Origin: Actinomycetota bacterium
GTDB lineage: Bacteria; Actinomycetota; Actinomycetes; S36-B12; CAIYMF01
DNA length: 44,906 bases
Reading direction: 5' to 3'
NCBI GenBank assembly: GCA_009697815.1
Contig: WLRQ01000018.1
Location: 1 to 44,906, forward strand
This document shows, piece by piece, positions 1-7,419 of this stretch (its first letter is position 1; each line of letters begins with the position of its first letter). The notes beneath the pieces were generated by a model that was not told the origin of the DNA, made no database searches, and saw nothing but the letters and a program-made list of their open reading frames with translations. Made by a program: the position numbers and the translations under genes.

Positions 1-152
1 GGCAGAGAGAGCGCACCAGCGCGGCCCGTAGCGTGGCGAAAAGTCATAGCCCGACACCGGGTCAGCACTGTGGTCGCATGCTCACACATGGAATAGCGTG
101 TGCTCGGCTCCGGTCACGCGAGTTCGTCGATTCCCGAAGGTGGTAGCAGGAC
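1..152. other. Upstream region of the permease gene
   Basis: No gene, RNA or clear repeat is visible here. It ends with a modest ribosome-binding sequence (AGCAGGAC) just before the permease ATG. It must hold the permease promoter unless transcription enters from outside the window, but I cannot point to a convincing -10/-35 pair. Confidence 0.4.
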
Positions 153-1820
153 ATGAGTGAAGTTCGCCCAGGAGGCTCCGGCAGTGCTGCCGAGGTGCCC
201 CAGATGCATCTGCGCTCGGTCAAGCACAGCTTCTCACTGCGATCGGCCTCCGCATTGTCGTTCGCGACCATGCGCCCGATCTTCATCTTCACCGTCGCCG
301 GCGGTGTCCTGCTCACTGCGGGTTCGGGTGCCTGGCTGGCCGTTCTGCTGTGCTACGCCCTCCTGCTGCTGATCGCCTCCGTACTCGCAGAGCTGGCATC
401 GCACTGGCCACTCGAGGGGTCGGTCTACGAGTGGACCCGTCAGCTCATCGGCCCGCGTTCAGGACTCATCGTCGGCTGGGCCTACCTGTGCTCGTATGTG
501 GTGTTCATGGCCGCCATCGCCTACTACGCGGCGCTGAAGATCTTCGGGCTCTTCGATTCCAGCCCTAACCGCGTGGTAGCGGGCATCCTCGCACTGGTCC
601 TGATCCTGCTCGCGACGCTGATCAACCTCGCGGGGCGCGTTTACCTCAAGGCAGTGGCAGTCGCCGCCGCCGCGATCTCACTCGTCGGGTGCCTGATCTT
701 CGCGACGGTACTGCTGATCGGCTACCGCGCCGAGTCACTCGGAGCACTGTTCGCCTCCCCCGCGGACGGCGTCCACGGCTGGGCCTGGCTCAGCGGGCCG
801 TTCCTCTTCGTGCTCGTCACCCTCTCGGTCATCTCGATGCGAGGCGTCGAACTGGTCGCCGAGGTCGCCGAGGAAGTCCGCGATCCCGAGCGCAGCGTCC
901 CCAAGGCCCTCGTCTGGTCGGTCGTGGTTGCTGGCGCGGTGGTTCTTTACACGAGCGCAGCACTCGCCCTCGCGGCCCCCGACGCACTCGCCGGGGCTCA
1001 GAAGTTCATCTCACTTCTCGTGGTTCTCGCCTACTCGGGTGCCCTTGTGATCTTCCAGATGGCCGCCTCGCGCACACTGTGGATCACCACGCGCGATCGC
1101 GTCCTCCCGGCCCACGCTTACTTCGGACAGCTCTCCAAGGGTGATCGCCTGCCCGTCCGCGCGATCATCGTCGTGGGTATCGTCGCGGCGATCCTGCCGT
1201 TCATCACGAGCACCTCGGCAAGTCAGGTGCTCTTCGGCACCGCGGGCGCCGCACTCCTGCTGGCCTACCTCGTCCCGATCCTGGGTGCGGCTCGATCACG
1301 GATGCGCGGAACCTGGGCCCGCGGCCCGTGGTCGCTCGGCGGCTGGGGCGGCATCGCCGTGGTGCTGTCAATCATCGCCCTCGTGGGGCTGGTCCTGAAC
1401 ATCATCTGGCCCCGCGCCGACTACTACGGAGACGGAATCACCGCATGGGGACCGATCATCGGCCTCGTGGTGATCATCGTCCTCGGCCTGATCATCAGTG
1501 GCTGGGCCTTCCGCGACGGGGGTATCCACACCCGCCACTTCGGTCACACCGACCGTGATCTCCAGCGAATCCGCCTCGCTCACGGCAGCACCTGCTCCCT
1601 CTGCCTGCGAACGCTGTCCGAGGGCTCCGAAGCGCAGTGGGATGACTCAGCCCAGGCCCTCACGTGCATCCCGTGCGATGAGATGACCGACTGGATACGT
1701 GCGCGTCCGGGCGCCACCGACGCCGAACTGTCGGCAGTCTTCATCGAAGCGCACGAGAGCTACTCGAGCATCGCACCCCCGACCGAGAGCACGCTGCGAC
1801 GCATCCGCGCCGTTCGGTAA
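153..1820 (+). CDS. APC-family amino acid permease with C-terminal Cys4 module
   Basis: Integral membrane transporter of the amino acid-polyamine-organocation superfamily, probably importing or exchanging an amino acid or amine. After about 40 hydrophilic residues the protein runs through roughly a dozen hydrophobic segments up to about residue 455. The first segment carries the family's unwound-helix glycine pattern (TVAGGVL), and the third to fourth loop has the typical E-LASHWPLEGSVYEW stretch near residues 85-100. The C-terminal 95 residues are soluble and contain C481-x2-C484-x20-C505-x2-C508, the spacing of a small zinc-ribbon. That tail is not part of the standard permease fold. ATG is preceded by AGCAGGAC. 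The gene converges on the minus-strand gene at 1849 with only 28 bp between, occupied by a GC hairpin. Substrate is unknown. The family call is firm; metal binding by the tail is inferred. Confidence 0.85.
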   Translation: MSEVRPGGSGSAAEVPQMHLRSVKHSFSLRSASALSFATMRPIFIFTVAGGVLLTAGSGAWLAVLLCYALLLLIASVLAELASHWPLEGSVYEWTRQLIGPRSGLIVGWAYLCSYVVFMAAIAYYAALKIFGLFDSSPNRVVAGILALVLILLATLINLAGRVYLKAVAVAAAAISLVGCLIFATVLLIGYRAESLGALFASPADGVHGWAWLSGPFLFVLVTLSVISMRGVELVAEVAEEVRDPERSVPKALVWSVVVAGAVVLYTSAALALAAPDALAGAQKFISLLVVLAYSGALVIFQMAASRTLWITTRDRVLPAHAYFGQLSKGDRLPVRAIIVVGIVAAILPFITSTSASQVLFGTAGAALLLAYLVPILGAARSRMRGTWARGPWSLGGWGGIAVVLSIIALVGLVLNIIWPRADYYGDGITAWGPIIGLVVIIVLGLIISGWAFRDGGIHTRHFGHTDRDLQRIRLAHGSTCSLCLRTLSEGSEAQWDDSAQALTCIPCDEMTDWIRARPGATDAELSAVFIEAHESYSSIAPPTESTLRRIRAVR

Positions 1821-1830
1821 TTCACGGGCC

Positions 1831-1847
1831 CGGGCCGTCACGGCCCG
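1831..1847. terminator. Hairpin between convergent genes
   Basis: CGGGCC-GTCAC-GGCCCG, a 6-bp GC stem with a 5-nt loop, fills the 28-bp gap between two convergent stop codons. It could terminate transcription from both sides. No T-run follows on either strand, as is common for high-GC actinobacteria. Confidence 0.45.
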
Positions 1848-1848
1848 A

Positions 1849-2595
1849 TCAGCGCACGACCCACTCGGCGACGAGGTACCCGACTCCATAGGGTGCCTCG
1901 TCGGCGTGCATCCGGGCTTGGAATTCCGCGCCCGCACACAGTGACGAGGCCAGGTGCCAGGCGGGCCAGCCACCCGCACTCACCTCGATCGCGCGCTCGC
2001 GATCGAGCGCTCCGAGGTTCGCGGGCAAGCCGGAGGCCAGTGCCGCGGCCACGGCTGCATCGAAGCCCGCAGCCTCGGGGTGCAGGGACGCGGGCGCCTT
2101 TTCGGTACGCGCCGCTGAACCATCGGCGACCACGAGCAGGGCCGTGGGCAGGTCCGACTCCAGCAGGTGAGCCACCTCGAGGGCGCGCGAGTCGACCTCG
2201 GCCTCGTCGGCCGTCATGTCGATTTCGACCGCGAGCCGCTCCCCCGACCAGCCCGCCTGCTGAAGAAGCCACGTGCCGAGGGTCAGGGCCAACGGGAGTC
2301 GCTCACCACCGCCGGGCGCCTGGGGCAAGGGCGGCTCGCCAGGGACGTTGAGTGCGAAGGAAAGGTCGACATCCAGGTCGACTCCGAAACCCCTCAGGGT
2401 TCCCGATCCCTCCGTGTACAGACGATTCTTGGCCCCAGCTCCGACGACCACAACCCGCTGGGTGGCAGGTGAGAGGACCTCGGCAAGTGCGGCCATGCAG
2501 CCCGCGCGCAGATGGTCGAGCTCGTGCGAGGCTCCCACCCCTACTGCGGGTACGAGGAGAGGGGTGCTCGGAACGAACGCGACGCCAGTAATCAC
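1849..2595 (-). CDS. Class III extradiol dioxygenase B-like protein
   Basis: A 248-residue protein resembling the hypothetical proteins with a class III extradiol ring-cleavage dioxygenase subunit B-like fold that sit beside miaB in many actinobacteria. Visible family traits are the N-terminal strand ending in PSTPLLVPAVG, a following VVVVGAG strand (about residues 47-54), the LLVVADGSA strand near residue 155, and a C-terminal GVGYLVAEWVVR. The equivalent metal-ligand histidines of true LigB enzymes are not obvious, so an enzymatic role is unproven. The start is a GTG with no good Shine-Dalgarno, but TAGGGT lies 7 nt upstream, suggesting a leaderless mRNA. It lies 68 bp downstream of miaB in the same direction and is nearly abutting the terminator shared with the convergent permease. 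Confidence 0.65.
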   Translation of the reverse strand: MITGVAFVPSTPLLVPAVGVGASHELDHLRAGCMAALAEVLSPATQRVVVVGAGAKNRLYTEGSGTLRGFGVDLDVDLSFALNVPGEPPLPQAPGGGERLPLALTLGTWLLQQAGWSGERLAVEIDMTADEAEVDSRALEVAHLLESDLPTALLVVADGSAARTEKAPASLHPEAAGFDAAVAAALASGLPANLGALDRERAIEVSAGGWPAWHLASSLCAGAEFQARMHADEAPYGVGYLVAEWVVR

Positions 2596-2602
2596 CTGAC
2601 CG

Positions 2603-2608
2603 ACCCTA
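2603..2608 (-). promoter_or_regulatory. -10 box of a putative leaderless promoter
   Basis: TAGGGT on the minus strand fits TANNNT and ends 7 nt before the GTG start at 2595. This spacing places transcription start on or next to the start codon. No clear -35 element is seen. Confidence 0.5.
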
Positions 2609-2663
2609 CGGCCCCCTCGTCATAGCGCCACATGAACCACATGTGCGACGACGACCGGGCGCC

Positions 2664-4133
2664 TTACGCCCTCATCGTGGGCAGACCAAGTAGGACGGGG
2701 CCCGCACCATCGGCCTGGGGGCCCGCCGGAACACCACATGAGCCCTCGGCCTGACGGGCGTCCCAGGCATCGCCGGCGCGCGTGCGCCGAAGGCCCGTCG
2801 CTGAGATGTCGGATACCAGGTGGTGAGGCGCGGCGTACGTGATCTCAGCGACCACGAGGTCGCCGGGGCGCGGAGCCTGGGCACCCGGCGTGAAGTGCAC
2901 GAGACGGTTGTCGGGCGCGCGGCCCGTGAGGCGTCGCGTGGCGCGGTCCTTGCGGCCCTCGCCCTCCGCGACAAGGAGTTCGACGTGCGTGCCCACGAGT
3001 CGCTGGTTCTCCTCCCACGCGATCTCCTCGACGAGAGCGGAAAGGGTGCGGTAGCGCTCGCGCACGACGTCGGCCGGCACCTGGTCATCGAACGTCGCCG
3101 CTGGCGTGCCAGGGCGCGGTGAGTACTGAAAGGTGAACGCCGAGGCGAAGCGCGACCGTCGCACCACCTCGAGGGTGTCGGCGAAATCAGCGTCGGTCTC
3201 GCCGGGAAACCCGATGATGATGTCGGTCGTGATCGCCGCGTCGGGCATCACGGCGCGAACCCGGTCGATGATCCCGAGATAGCGCTCCGCACGATAGGAG
3301 CGCCGCATGATCTTCAGGAGCCGATCCGATCCCGACTGCAGCGGCATGTGCAACTGCGGCATGACGTTCGGGGTCTCGGCCATCGCGGCGATGACATCGT
3401 CGGTGAAGTCGGCCGGGTGCGGGCTGGTGAAGCGCACCCTCTCGAGCCCATCGATCCCACCGCACGCGCGCAGGAGTTTCGCAAAGGCCTGGCGGTCGCC
3501 GAACTCGACACCATAGGCATTGACGTTCTGCCCGAGCAGTGTCACCTCAATGACACCCTCCCCCACGAGAGCCTCGATCTCCGCGAGAATGTCGCCCGGC
3601 CGACGGTCCTTCTCCCGGCCCCGCAGCGCCGGCACGATGCAGAAGGTGCAGGTGTTGTTGCACCCCACGCTGATCGCGACCCACGCCGCGTAGGCGGACT
3701 CACGCCGCGTCGGCAGGGTCGAGGGGAAGGTCTCGAGCGACTCCAGGATCTCGATCTGCGCCTCGGCGTTGACCCGAGCTCGTTCCAGCAGCGCGGGCAG
3801 CGACCCCATGTTGTGCGTGCCGAAGACAACATCGACCCACGGCGCCCGACGGGTGATCTCGCCACGATCCTTCTGGGCAAGACATCCGCCGACCGCAATC
3901 TGAAGGCCAGGATGAGTGAGCTTGATCGGCTTGAGATACCCGAGATTGCCGTAGAGCTTGTTGTCGGCGTTCTCGCGCACCGCGCAGGTGTTGAACACCA
4001 CGACGTCGGCCTGATTGCCCTCGACCGCGCGAACATAGCCAGCGCCCTCGAGTAGGCCCGAGAGCCGTTCGGAGTCGTGGACGTTCATCTGACACCCGTA
4101 GGTGCGGACCTCGTAGGACCGGGCGCTGGACAT
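2664..4133 (-). CDS. miaB: tRNA-2-methylthio-N6-dimethylallyladenosine synthase MiaB
   Basis: Radical-SAM methylthiotransferase that converts i6A37 to ms2i6A37 in tRNAs reading UNN codons. The 489-residue protein shows the three N-terminal cysteines for the auxiliary cluster (C14 in TYGCQMN, C50 in NTCAVRE, C84 in GGCLAQ), the radical-SAM triad C158-x3-C162-x2-C165 (GCNNTCTFC), and a C-terminal TRAM-type RNA-binding domain. The order UPF0004, radical SAM, TRAM and the length match the family; a roughly 40-residue low-complexity tail follows TRAM. I chose the ATG at 4133, which begins [15 protein letters not shown]; a GTG seven codons upstream (4154) is possible. A TANNNT box lies 8 nt before 4133. 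It is distinguished from its paralogue RimO, also in this window, by the CNNTCTFC context. Confidence 0.95.
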   Translation of the reverse strand: MSSARSYEVRTYGCQMNVHDSERLSGLLEGAGYVRAVEGNQADVVVFNTCAVRENADNKLYGNLGYLKPIKLTHPGLQIAVGGCLAQKDRGEITRRAPWVDVVFGTHNMGSLPALLERARVNAEAQIEILESLETFPSTLPTRRESAYAAWVAISVGCNNTCTFCIVPALRGREKDRRPGDILAEIEALVGEGVIEVTLLGQNVNAYGVEFGDRQAFAKLLRACGGIDGLERVRFTSPHPADFTDDVIAAMAETPNVMPQLHMPLQSGSDRLLKIMRRSYRAERYLGIIDRVRAVMPDAAITTDIIIGFPGETDADFADTLEVVRRSRFASAFTFQYSPRPGTPAATFDDQVPADVVRERYRTLSALVEEIAWEENQRLVGTHVELLVAEGEGRKDRATRRLTGRAPDNRLVHFTPGAQAPRPGDLVVAEITYAAPHHLVSDISATGLRRTRAGDAWDARQAEGSCGVPAGPQADGAGPVLLGLPTMRA

Positions 4134-4141
4134 GGAGCCTG

Positions 4142-4147
4142 ATCCTA
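4142..4147 (-). promoter_or_regulatory. Possible -10 box just upstream of miaB
   Basis: TAGGAT on the minus strand ends 8 nt before the miaB ATG at 4133. The spacing is slightly long for a leaderless promoter but the ribosome-binding sequence in between (CAGGCTCC) is poor. Confidence 0.35.
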
Positions 4148-4165
4148 CGTGCACCGGCGTGAGAA

Positions 4166-5122
4166 CTAGGGACTGCGCGTCGGCCAGGACGAGGTCAGCA
4201 GAGCGTGGGCGACGAGGCGAATGTTCGAGGGTCGTTCGACGATCCTGTTCACGAACCAGCCGTACCAGTCGGGCCCGTAGGGGATGTACACACGAACCCG
4301 CGCACCATCGGCCACCAACCGGGTCTGGTCCTTCTCCCTCACGCCCAGGAGCATCTGGAACTCATAGTCCGAGCGCGATCGGCCCGCGTCCAGCGCCAGA
4401 GTCGAGGCGATCCGCACCAGGCGAAGGTCATGAGTGGCGAGCATGGGGTAGCCATCACCTTCAAGGAGGATGCGCGTGCAGCGCACATACGCGGCGTCGA
4501 TGTCCGCACGGGTGCGGTGAGCGATGCCGGGGCCCGCACCATAGGCACCTTTGACCAGACGTACCCGCGAGCCCTCAGTGGCCAACGCGGCGCAGTCTGC
4601 CTCGGTCCGGTGCAAGTAGGCCTGAAGTGCGATGCCGACGTCAGGGGCGATCTGCCGCAGGATGCGGACCGCCTCAAGCGTGTCGGCGACCTCATCGGCA
4701 CCCTCCATGTCGACCGTCACTCTCACCCCGTTCGCACGCGCGCGCGAGACCACGACCAGCATGCGCGCCAGCGCGCCGTCCCACCCATCGCCGGAGAGGA
4801 GCCCGAACTGGGCGAGCTTGATCGAGATCTCCGGTTCGGTCTCGAGCCCACACTCCCCCATCAAGGCCACCAGAGCCTCGAAGGCCTCCACATGCTCGTC
4901 GGCTGAGACCTCGTCGAGCACGGGAGGTCGGCGCACGTGAAGGCTGGTGAGAAGACCCCGGCTCTCAGCTTGTCGCGCGACTGCAACCGCCGATACCTCG
5001 TCGATGCCGCCGATGAATCGGCCGGTGACGTTCGCCAACGCTGGAGACTGCGTGAGGGTGCGTCTGGCCAGATCGGAGTAGCCAACACGTCGCAGACCTC
5101 GTTCGGCGATCCTGATCACCAT
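4166..5122 (-). CDS. Proline dehydrogenase (monofunctional PutB type)
   Basis: FAD-dependent oxidation of L-proline to pyrroline-5-carboxylate. The 318-residue length fits the monofunctional bacterial form. Barrel motifs in order are IKLAQ (101-105), AYLHR (168-172), RLVKGAY (188-194), ATHD (229-232), YEFQML (253-258) and [10 protein letters not shown] (277-286). The normally conserved substrate-binding Arg-Arg pair near the C terminus reads Asn292-Arg293 (FVNRIVERP), so one proline-carboxylate ligand may be missing; see findings. The ATG at 5122 follows an excellent AGGAGGAGTGCC; the open frame continues upstream but as a non-homologous Arg-rich stretch. No pyrroline-5-carboxylate dehydrogenase gene is in the window, so its usual partner is elsewhere. 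The ATP-grasp gene lies 100 bp upstream in the same direction, separated by hairpins. Confidence 0.88.
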   Translation of the reverse strand: MVIRIAERGLRRVGYSDLARRTLTQSPALANVTGRFIGGIDEVSAVAVARQAESRGLLTSLHVRRPPVLDEVSADEHVEAFEALVALMGECGLETEPEISIKLAQFGLLSGDGWDGALARMLVVVSRARANGVRVTVDMEGADEVADTLEAVRILRQIAPDVGIALQAYLHRTEADCAALATEGSRVRLVKGAYGAGPGIAHRTRADIDAAYVRCTRILLEGDGYPMLATHDLRLVRIASTLALDAGRSRSDYEFQMLLGVREKDQTRLVADGARVRVYIPYGPDWYGWFVNRIVERPSNIRLVAHALLTSSWPTRSP

Positions 5123-5170
5123 GGCACTCCTCCTCGTGTCGAAACCCTGCGCCACGTGGGCGATCAGGCT

Positions 5171-5197
5171 CGTTCGTCGCCTGCGGTGGCGATAACG
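5171..5197. other. Imperfect hairpin upstream of proline dehydrogenase
   Basis: TCGCC-TGCGGT-GGCGA with an outer CGTT/AACG extension. It lies between the ATP-grasp stop and the proline dehydrogenase start. It may be part of the terminator region or of the leader of the downstream gene. Confidence 0.3.
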
Positions 5198-5200
5198 ACG

Positions 5201-5219
5201 CCGCTGGCCGCTGCAGCGG
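5201..5219 (-). terminator. Hairpin just after the ATP-grasp gene
   Basis: CCGCTG-GCCGCTG-CAGCGG, a 6-bp stem that begins 3 nt beyond the ATP-grasp stop codon on the minus strand. It is a good candidate terminator, without a U-tract. Confidence 0.45.
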
Positions 5220-5222
5220 GGA

Positions 5223-6605
5223 CTACACCGCCAGCGACGCTGGGCGGGTTCGCACCATGTGCGGGATGCTCTGAGCACGCGCGCCCGCCTTCGCGAGCAA
5301 CGCATATCCCTGCCGCACACGACCTGTTCGGGTCGCCCCGGATCCGTTCCAACCCAGGACATGACGGATCCGCCCCTCGATCTCATCGAGATGCTCATGC
5401 GAACTGCCCGACACGGTCACCAGCCAGGGGCTGCTCGCGAGGTCGATCGTGGGTCGCACGCGGTATCCGATGCTGGGGCGCGTCACCCAGCGCACGAACT
5501 CCGGCATGGCCTCGACATGCTCCATCCCCTGGACGCTCGCAATGCGCTCGGTCCGGTCGCTGATCCCGCAGATCGTGCGCAGGCGCAGGCTGTCGTAGGC
5601 CTCCCAGTTGGGTGTCTGGGAGTGCATCGCGCGAAGCCCCAGATAGTGCTGGGCTGCGAGTTCGAAGGCATCGACCGATCCCGCATGTGCCGTCGCGACG
5701 TCATGGGCCTGCCCCGCCCCGGGCAGGCGCGCGCCCACCTCGATAAGACATGGGCCAGCGTCATCCACGATCAGCTCCATGTGGAACGGGCTGCGGCGCA
5801 ACCCCGCCGCCGTGACCACAGACGCGGCGTACGTGGCAGTGGAAGCGAAGATCGGCGAGTCGTGCCGCACGGACTCGAAGCTGGCCGCGAGATTGGTCCG
5901 CCCATTCGCCGCGATGTGATGTGTGCGGTAGACGCTCACGATCGTCACGTGGCCAAGATCGTCGACCTGGCCGTTGACGCAGTACTCGTCGCCGTCGAGG
6001 AACTCCTCCATCACCAGCAAGCGGCCCCCGACGCCGGCAAGGTAGGTGTCGATCTCCGTGTCGGACGAGAGACTGGAGAAGAACCCGATCTGACTGTTGT
6101 TCATACCGTCATTGGGCTTGAGGACGAACCGCTCGTAACGACCCTCACTCTGGGCGGCGCGCACATCGACGAGCGTGCGCACCGCGGTCGTAGCGTTGAT
6201 CCGCGGACCACCCGGAACTGAACGCAGGTGCTGCTTGAGCGCGGACTTGTCGCGGAAGCGTCGGACGTCATTGGGGTCGGCCCACGCGATGCCGAGCGCC
6301 TCAGCGAGCGTGACGGCTGGCTCGACGCGCAGTTCGTTGTGAGGGATCACCGCGAGGACATCGTGTCGACGCCGCAGATCCTCCGCCGCGCTGGCCAGCG
6401 ATCCGGACTCCGCCGAATAGTGAGCCAGCACTGCGCGAGGACGTGCGAACCAGGTCGCCGCGTGCGCACGTTCCCATCGCGAGGTGTCCGTGTACACGCA
6501 CACGGTGCCGACACCCCAGAGGCGATCGCACACCTCGGAGAAGCGCCCCGCGTAGGGATGATCAGGGTCGAGCAGAACCACAACAGAACGCGTCAACGCT
6601 CTCAC
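5223..6605 (-). CDS. ATP-grasp domain ligase of unknown substrate
   Basis: Enzyme of the carbamoyl-phosphate synthase L / peptide-ligase type ATP-grasp superfamily: it should activate a carboxylate as acyl phosphate and join it to a nucleophile. Residues 1-110 form a Rossmann-like pre-ATP-grasp domain. The ATP-grasp core shows K163 in FVLKPNDGMNNSQIG, hinge E200-E201 (MEEFLDGDEYCVNG), metal ligands E277 (FHMELIV) and E289 (CLIEVGARLPGAG). The EVGAR motif, rather than E-x-N-x-R, is as in amino-acid/dipeptide ligases of antibiotic clusters. No carrier protein, synthetase or transporter partner is adjacent, so substrate and product cannot be assigned. The start is uncertain: GTG at 6605 has its G-rich sequence too close, while a TTG four codons on (6593) has GGGGGG 8 nt upstream. 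A TATGTT box on the minus strand at 6639-6644 could be the promoter. Confidence 0.75.
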   Translation of the reverse strand: MRALTRSVVVLLDPDHPYAGRFSEVCDRLWGVGTVCVYTDTSRWERAHAATWFARPRAVLAHYSAESGSLASAAEDLRRRHDVLAVIPHNELRVEPAVTLAEALGIAWADPNDVRRFRDKSALKQHLRSVPGGPRINATTAVRTLVDVRAAQSEGRYERFVLKPNDGMNNSQIGFFSSLSSDTEIDTYLAGVGGRLLVMEEFLDGDEYCVNGQVDDLGHVTIVSVYRTHHIAANGRTNLAASFESVRHDSPIFASTATYAASVVTAAGLRRSPFHMELIVDDAGPCLIEVGARLPGAGQAHDVATAHAGSVDAFELAAQHYLGLRAMHSQTPNWEAYDSLRLRTICGISDRTERIASVQGMEHVEAMPEFVRWVTRPSIGYRVRPTIDLASSPWLVTVSGSSHEHLDEIEGRIRHVLGWNGSGATRTGRVRQGYALLAKAGARAQSIPHMVRTRPASLAV

Positions 6606-6672
6606 CCCCCGGCAAGCACACCCACACCCGATTCACCCAACATAGTGATCACCGGGCGACTGCGGAGGGTCT

Positions 6673-7386
6673 TCACGAGAGACGACGGGAGAGCAATCCG
6701 ATCAACGCGCCCACGGATGTGACACTGAATGCGACGGCGAGCGCGAGGCACCATCCCCCGATGACGTCGCTGGGCCAGTGCACACCCAGCACCACCCTCG
6801 ACGCGCCGATCGCAATACCGACGATCACCCACGGCAGCGCGAACCCCACGGCGACCGATCTCCTGCGGATCACCGCTGCGCACGCGATGCCACACGCAGC
6901 CCACACTGCGAGGCCGGCGGTGGCGTGGCCCGAGGGGTAGGCGTAGGTCGTCTCGGTGGCGAGGGCATCGGGCCAGGTCGGCCGCGGACGCTCCAGGACA
7001 CCCTTCACCACGTCCGTGATCAACGGCGCACCGGTCGCGACGATCACTAGCGCGATCGATAGCCGCCATCGCCGGGCGAGCAGCAGCACCACCACCGCGA
7101 GGACCGTGACAAGGGTGCACACCTCCCGTCGGCCGAGAAAGGCGAGAACGTGTGACCCCTGCACGGCCCAGGGGGTCGTGTTCGCCCACGCGTGAACCGA
7201 GGAGGACATGGTCGAATCAAGATCGAGCAATGGCGCCCACCTGCGGGCCACCAACCAGCCGATGACGAGCACGACCAATGCCGAGAACACTGCGCCGAGA
7301 ATCACACCCTTGGTGCCCAGAATGCCCGCTGAGCCCGAAGGGCCCGCGGTCTTCGGCTCGCCCGCCGGGTCCTCCGGTTTAGGCAT
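6673..7386 (-). CDS. PAP2-family membrane phosphatase
   Basis: Integral membrane phosphatase that removes phosphate from a lipid phosphate, such as undecaprenyl pyrophosphate, phosphatidic acid or phosphatidylglycerophosphate. The three signature motifs are intact: K128-x6-R135-P136 (KGVLERPRP), PSGH at 151-154, and S196-R197-x5-H203-x3-D207 (SRVVLGVHWPSD). Hydrophobic segments near 25-48, 88-104, 107-125, 155-173, 178-195 and 208-230 fit the six-helix topology with the active site facing outside. The first 20 residues are Pro/Gly-rich and soluble. It lies 33 bp downstream of rny in the same direction and may be transcribed with it. Family sequence alone does not say which lipid is used. Confidence 0.88.
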   Translation of the reverse strand: MPKPEDPAGEPKTAGPSGSAGILGTKGVILGAVFSALVVLVIGWLVARRWAPLLDLDSTMSSSVHAWANTTPWAVQGSHVLAFLGRREVCTLVTVLAVVVLLLARRWRLSIALVIVATGAPLITDVVKGVLERPRPTWPDALATETTYAYPSGHATAGLAVWAACGIACAAVIRRRSVAVGFALPWVIVGIAIGASRVVLGVHWPSDVIGGWCLALAVAFSVTSVGALIGLLSRRLS

Positions 7387-7419
7387 GGGCGCACTCGGCC
7401 GGCCCCGTCAGCGGCACCC

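Noticed and set aside
5123-5398. N-terminal extension of proline dehydrogenase by 92 codons
   Set aside because: Arg/Cys-rich and out of family; an excellent AGGAGG lies right before the ATG at 5122, and the extension would overlap the ATP-grasp gene.
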